Of a DNA stretch of 64,000 nt, positions 61,936-64,000 are shown piece after piece (position 1 is the first letter of the stretch; each line of letters begins with the position of its first letter). The notes beneath the pieces are model-generated. The model was given only the letters and a program-made list of their open reading frames with translations, was not told the DNA's origin and made no database searches. The stretch is from a bacterium 1xD8-48 (lineage in GTDB: Bacteria > Bacillota > Clostridia > Lachnospirales > Lachnospiraceae): NCBI GenBank assembly GCA_009917455.1, contig QZDS01000014.1:1-64000 (forward strand), read 5' to 3'. Position numbers and translations under genes: made by a program.

Positions 61936-63221
61936 ATTTTTTGCCAAAGGAAGAGCTGCCCCGCATCTGCGAACTGCCGGACCCTTTTTTAAAGCCGGAC
62001 GGCAGCAGGGTAAAAACAGTTAAAGAGTGGGTGAGCCACAGGGAGTATTTAAAGGAAATGCTTGCCCACTATATGTATGGGCACATGCCCCCTGCCCCAG
62101 CCAACACCAGAGGAGAGCTTTTGTATTCCAGGAGAATTTACGGAGGAAAGGCTCTGGCGGAGACAGTCCGTATTACGTTTGGACCGGACGACGAGCCGGC
62201 GCATCAGGTGTCGATGCTTGTACATATAACCCGTCCCTCCTGCGAGGAAAAGGTGCCGGTAATTACCTGGAACCAGTTTAAGGGGCGTTACGGTTGCCCG
62301 GAGGAAGAAAAGCTGGTATGCGGGTACGGCTATGCCATCGCTGAATTTGATAAGGAGGATTTGGCGGCGGATTCTGTAAAAGCAATGGAAGGCCCTCTTG
62401 CGAAAGCCTACCCCGAGTATGACTGGGGTGCTATCGCCATGTGGAGCTGGGGGCACAGCAGAATAATCGATTATCTGGCAAAGGCTGATTATGCGGATAT
62501 GGACAGGCTTGTGGCTACAGGCCATTCCCGAGGGGGAAAGGTTGCCTTGTGTGCGGCGATTTACGACGAGAGGATAGCGGTGTGCGCCGCCAGCGGTTCA
62601 GGGTGCGGCGGAGCGGGATGCTTCCGTTATCTGGGCGGACGCCTTGGCGAGGGGACAGGCTGTTGCGAGAGTGCAGGCAGCATTGCCGACTTCTTCCCCT
62701 TCTGGTGGAATGACGAATTTGGGAAATACGGCCTGCGCCAGAGCGACGTCACGCGAAAAACGATGAAAGAGACAGATATCTTTTCCATGATGAAATCCAT
62801 TGATATGGAAAAGCTTGGCCGGGTAAAGGATGAGGAGCAGCTTCCCTTTGACCTTCATACAGTAAAGGCTTTGATTGCGCCGAGAGCCCTTCTTACCATG
62901 GACGGACTTGGAGATACCTGGGCAAATCCCTACGGAACCCAGATTACGTGGATGGCAGCCGACGAGGTTTATCAGTTCCTTGGAGCCGACGGAAAAAACG
63001 CATTGCACATCAGGGAGGGCGGTCACGAATATAAAGGAAGCGACTGGCTTGTAGCGGCAGATTTCTGCAATATGGTGTTCTACGGGAAAAAACAAAACAC
63101 CAGCCTGATTGCAACCTCCTATGAAAAGCCGGATGAGAGCAATCCCATGTCGGCAATGATGGCCGGAAAGATGGACTGGAGAAGCGACAGACTGCATTAT
63201 AGCTGGCGAAGGCCAGAGTAA
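61932..63221 (+). CDS. CE15-like glucuronoyl esterase (alpha/beta hydrolase)
   Basis: A 429-residue alpha/beta hydrolase without a signal peptide. The nucleophile elbow GHSRGGK (197-203, Ser199) and the preceding WGAIAMWSWGHSRIIDYL agree with the CE15 glucuronoyl esterase family, which cleaves ester links between glucuronic acid of xylan and lignin alcohols; the His is in REGGHEYKGSDW (near 364). Known CE15 enzymes are secreted, so a cytosolic copy would act on imported oligomers. ATG 61932 after AGGAGGTG overlaps the permease stop. Some databases label such proteins acetylxylan esterase. Confidence 0.8.
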   Translation: MNFLPKEELPRICELPDPFLKPDGSRVKTVKEWVSHREYLKEMLAHYMYGHMPPAPANTRGELLYSRRIYGGKALAETVRITFGPDDEPAHQVSMLVHITRPSCEEKVPVITWNQFKGRYGCPEEEKLVCGYGYAIAEFDKEDLAADSVKAMEGPLAKAYPEYDWGAIAMWSWGHSRIIDYLAKADYADMDRLVATGHSRGGKVALCAAIYDERIAVCAASGSGCGGAGCFRYLGGRLGEGTGCCESAGSIADFFPFWWNDEFGKYGLRQSDVTRKTMKETDIFSMMKSIDMEKLGRVKDEEQLPFDLHTVKALIAPRALLTMDGLGDTWANPYGTQITWMAADEVYQFLGADGKNALHIREGGHEYKGSDWLVAADFCNMVFYGKKQNTSLIATSYEKPDESNPMSAMMAGKMDWRSDRLHYSWRRPE

Positions 63222-63238
63222 CGAAATGGTGGAAGAAC

Positions 63239-63259
63239 CGGCGCCCCAAAGGGGCGCCG
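63239..63259 (+). terminator. Strong stem after the esterase gene
   Basis: CGGCGCCCC and GGGGCGCCG form a perfect 9-bp stem with an AAA loop. Only ATTTG follows, so it is a weak terminator or a 3' stabilising stem. Confidence 0.55.
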
Positions 63260-63628
63260 ATTTGTATGTAAACAGGAGGTATCCTGTTATGGTTAGTCGA
63301 AGCCGGTCGGCACCGCCTTTCAGCACCGGCGGCTTCTTTTATTCCGTAAACCCCTCTGCAAAGAGCGGGCGTTTGGTTGAAAGCGGCTCGCATCTTGAGC
63401 CGTTTGCTATAATAATACTCTACTATATATTTGTGTCTAAATTGTTGCTGAAATAGAAATAAAATCTTAAATATCAATTAAAATTGCATTTTTTTCTTAA
63501 TTTGCCTTTTTGTGGAAAGGAGGCATCACAAATAATTTGCAAAAATTCCCGCAATCCGGTAATATTTGTATAGGAAAGCTCAGCCGGCATGGCTGAGCCA
63601 CAAAAGCAGCGCGGAAACGAGGAGAAGT
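63260..63628 (+). other. Long intergenic region with several hairpins and an A+T-rich tail
   Basis: About 370 bases without a convincing gene. AACAGGA/TCCTGTT (about 63271-63288) encloses a Shine-Dalgarno-like AGGAGG. GAAGCCGG/CCGGCGGCTTC (63299-63335) plus CTTTT looks like a terminator. CGGCTC/GAGCCG lies near 63385-63405, then TATAAT and A+T-rich sequence, and GCTCAGCC/GGCTGAGC at 63578-63598 just before the next gene. A possible frame from 63289 with a hydrophobic C-terminus is not called. Confidence 0.5.
63299..63342 (+). terminator. Terminator-like hairpin in the esterase 3' region
   Basis: GAAGCCGG pairs with CCGGCGGCTTC (with a bulge) across a loop that can itself pair (GGCACCG/CGGTGCC-type), followed by CTTTTATT. 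Confidence 0.6.
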
Positions 63629-64000
63629 ATGAGAAGGAAAGACAGGGAAATCAGGGAGTTTGAGGAAATCGTCAAAGTGATGGAAAGATGCGAGATATGC
63701 AGGCTGGCTTTTCATGACGGCGAATATCCGTATATTGTGCCGCTTAATTTCGGAATGCGGACAGAAAACGGAAAAATTACGCTTTATTTCCACAGCGCGC
63801 CGGAAGGAAAAAAATACGGTCTTATAGCTGCAAACAGCAAAGTCTGCTTTGAGATGGACTGTTCCGCAAGGCTGGCGCTTCTTTTGGAAGAGGGGAACTG
63901 CACGATGGAGTATGAAAGCGTGATTGGGCAGGGCATTGTGGCGCTTTTGCCGGATAATGAAAAGGAGGAGGCGCTGAACCTTCTGATGAGCCATTACCGC
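63629..64000 (+). CDS. NimA-like pyridoxamine 5'-phosphate oxidase-fold protein, 3' end cut
   Basis: The visible 124 residues begin MRRKDREIREFEEIVKVMER and continue CEICRLAFHDGEYPYIVPLNFGM, with YFHSAPEGKKYGLIAANSKVCFEMD, the typical flavin-binding split barrel of the NimA/PNPOx-like family. These proteins bind FMN or haem and include nitroimidazole reductases; most have no proven substrate. ATG 63629 follows GAGGAG at 63619-63624. The gene runs off the right edge in an open frame. A stem (GCTCAGCC/GGCTGAGC) lies just upstream. Confidence 0.85.
   Translation, partial: MRRKDREIREFEEIVKVMERCEICRLAFHDGEYPYIVPLNFGMRTENGKITLYFHSAPEGKKYGLIAANSKVCFEMDCSARLALLLEEGNCTMEYESVIGQGIVALLPDNEKEEALNLLMSHYR

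Noticed and set aside
63289..63456. 56-codon frame with hydrophobic end after the esterase gene
   Set aside because: It crosses a terminator-like hairpin and A+T-rich sequence and no family is recognised; kept as a finding and not called as a gene.

Overview
The window looks like chromosome of an anaerobic, endospore-forming Clostridia, most likely family Lachnospiraceae. Evidence seen here: a complete spoIIAA-spoIIAB-sigF operon, an alpha/beta-type SASP gene, a YtvI-like membrane protein, a tig-clpP-clpX-lon-ysxC block, T-box and THI-element regulation, AggAgg-type ribosome binding sites, and carbohydrate ABC systems run by YesMN-type or membrane AraC-type regulators. No rRNA, tRNA, phage, transposase or CRISPR array was recognised. 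I cannot name the genus from sequence alone.

Layout. 1-344: the 5' part of a minus-strand coiled-coil gene built from 42-bp tandem repeats. 345-2446: a tryptophan T-box leader controlling a stand-alone TrpB2. 2547-4161: a minus-strand SPFH / ribbon-helix-helix / YbjQ operon. 4295-10299: a plus-strand run of RNase H, MraY-like transferase, dCMP deaminase, a DUF2201-type VWA protein, its MoxR-like AAA+ partner and an LRR protein. 10431-13416: XRE and AraC regulators, a class I amidotransferase carrying an in-frame palindromic insert, and an SSB-like protein. 13486-14464: TPP riboswitch and thiamine ECF S component ThiT. 14624-19573: MalQ, CYTH, DJ-1/PfpI with a structured leader, CBS, GreA-like, SASP and a second ECF S component. 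19642-27261: trigger factor, ClpP, ClpX, Lon, YsxC and YtvI-like. 27287-30236: D-2-hydroxyacid dehydrogenase, TruA, VanZ-like and a DUF308 membrane protein.

30287-37899: a YesM/YesN two-component pair followed by a sugar-type ABC importer (no ATPase gene) and a nucleoside-hydrolase-fold enzyme, suggesting uptake and hydrolysis of a riboside or similar glycoside. 38012-41167: a more irregular stretch with a 50-aa gene, a decayed DUF4143 ATPase under a promoter-overlapping palindrome, two A+T-rich small exported proteins and an orphan 188-aa protein. 41208-49512: aldose epimerase, ValS, FapA-like, FolC, a 48-aa gene and a zinc-ribbon/TPR membrane protein. 49559-49698: two diverged copies of a G+C-rich hairpin element with compensatory changes. 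49722-51318: the sigma-F operon. 51542-55837: a Gfo/Idh/MocA oxidoreductase and a surface glucosaminidase-like protein with a Pro-Thr repeat stalk. 55842-63221: a membrane AraC-type sensor, an LplABC-type importer and a CE15-like esterase, probably a system for glucuronoxylan-derived material. The right edge cuts a NimA-like flavin-binding protein.

The most unusual signals are non-coding: the covarying hairpin pair after the TPR gene, the nested palindromic in-frame insert in the amidotransferase, the repeat-flanked leader of the DJ-1/PfpI gene, and the 10-bp anti-Shine-Dalgarno pairing upstream of the second solute-binding protein. All are read by eye, so family assignments rest on recognised motifs and not on database searches.
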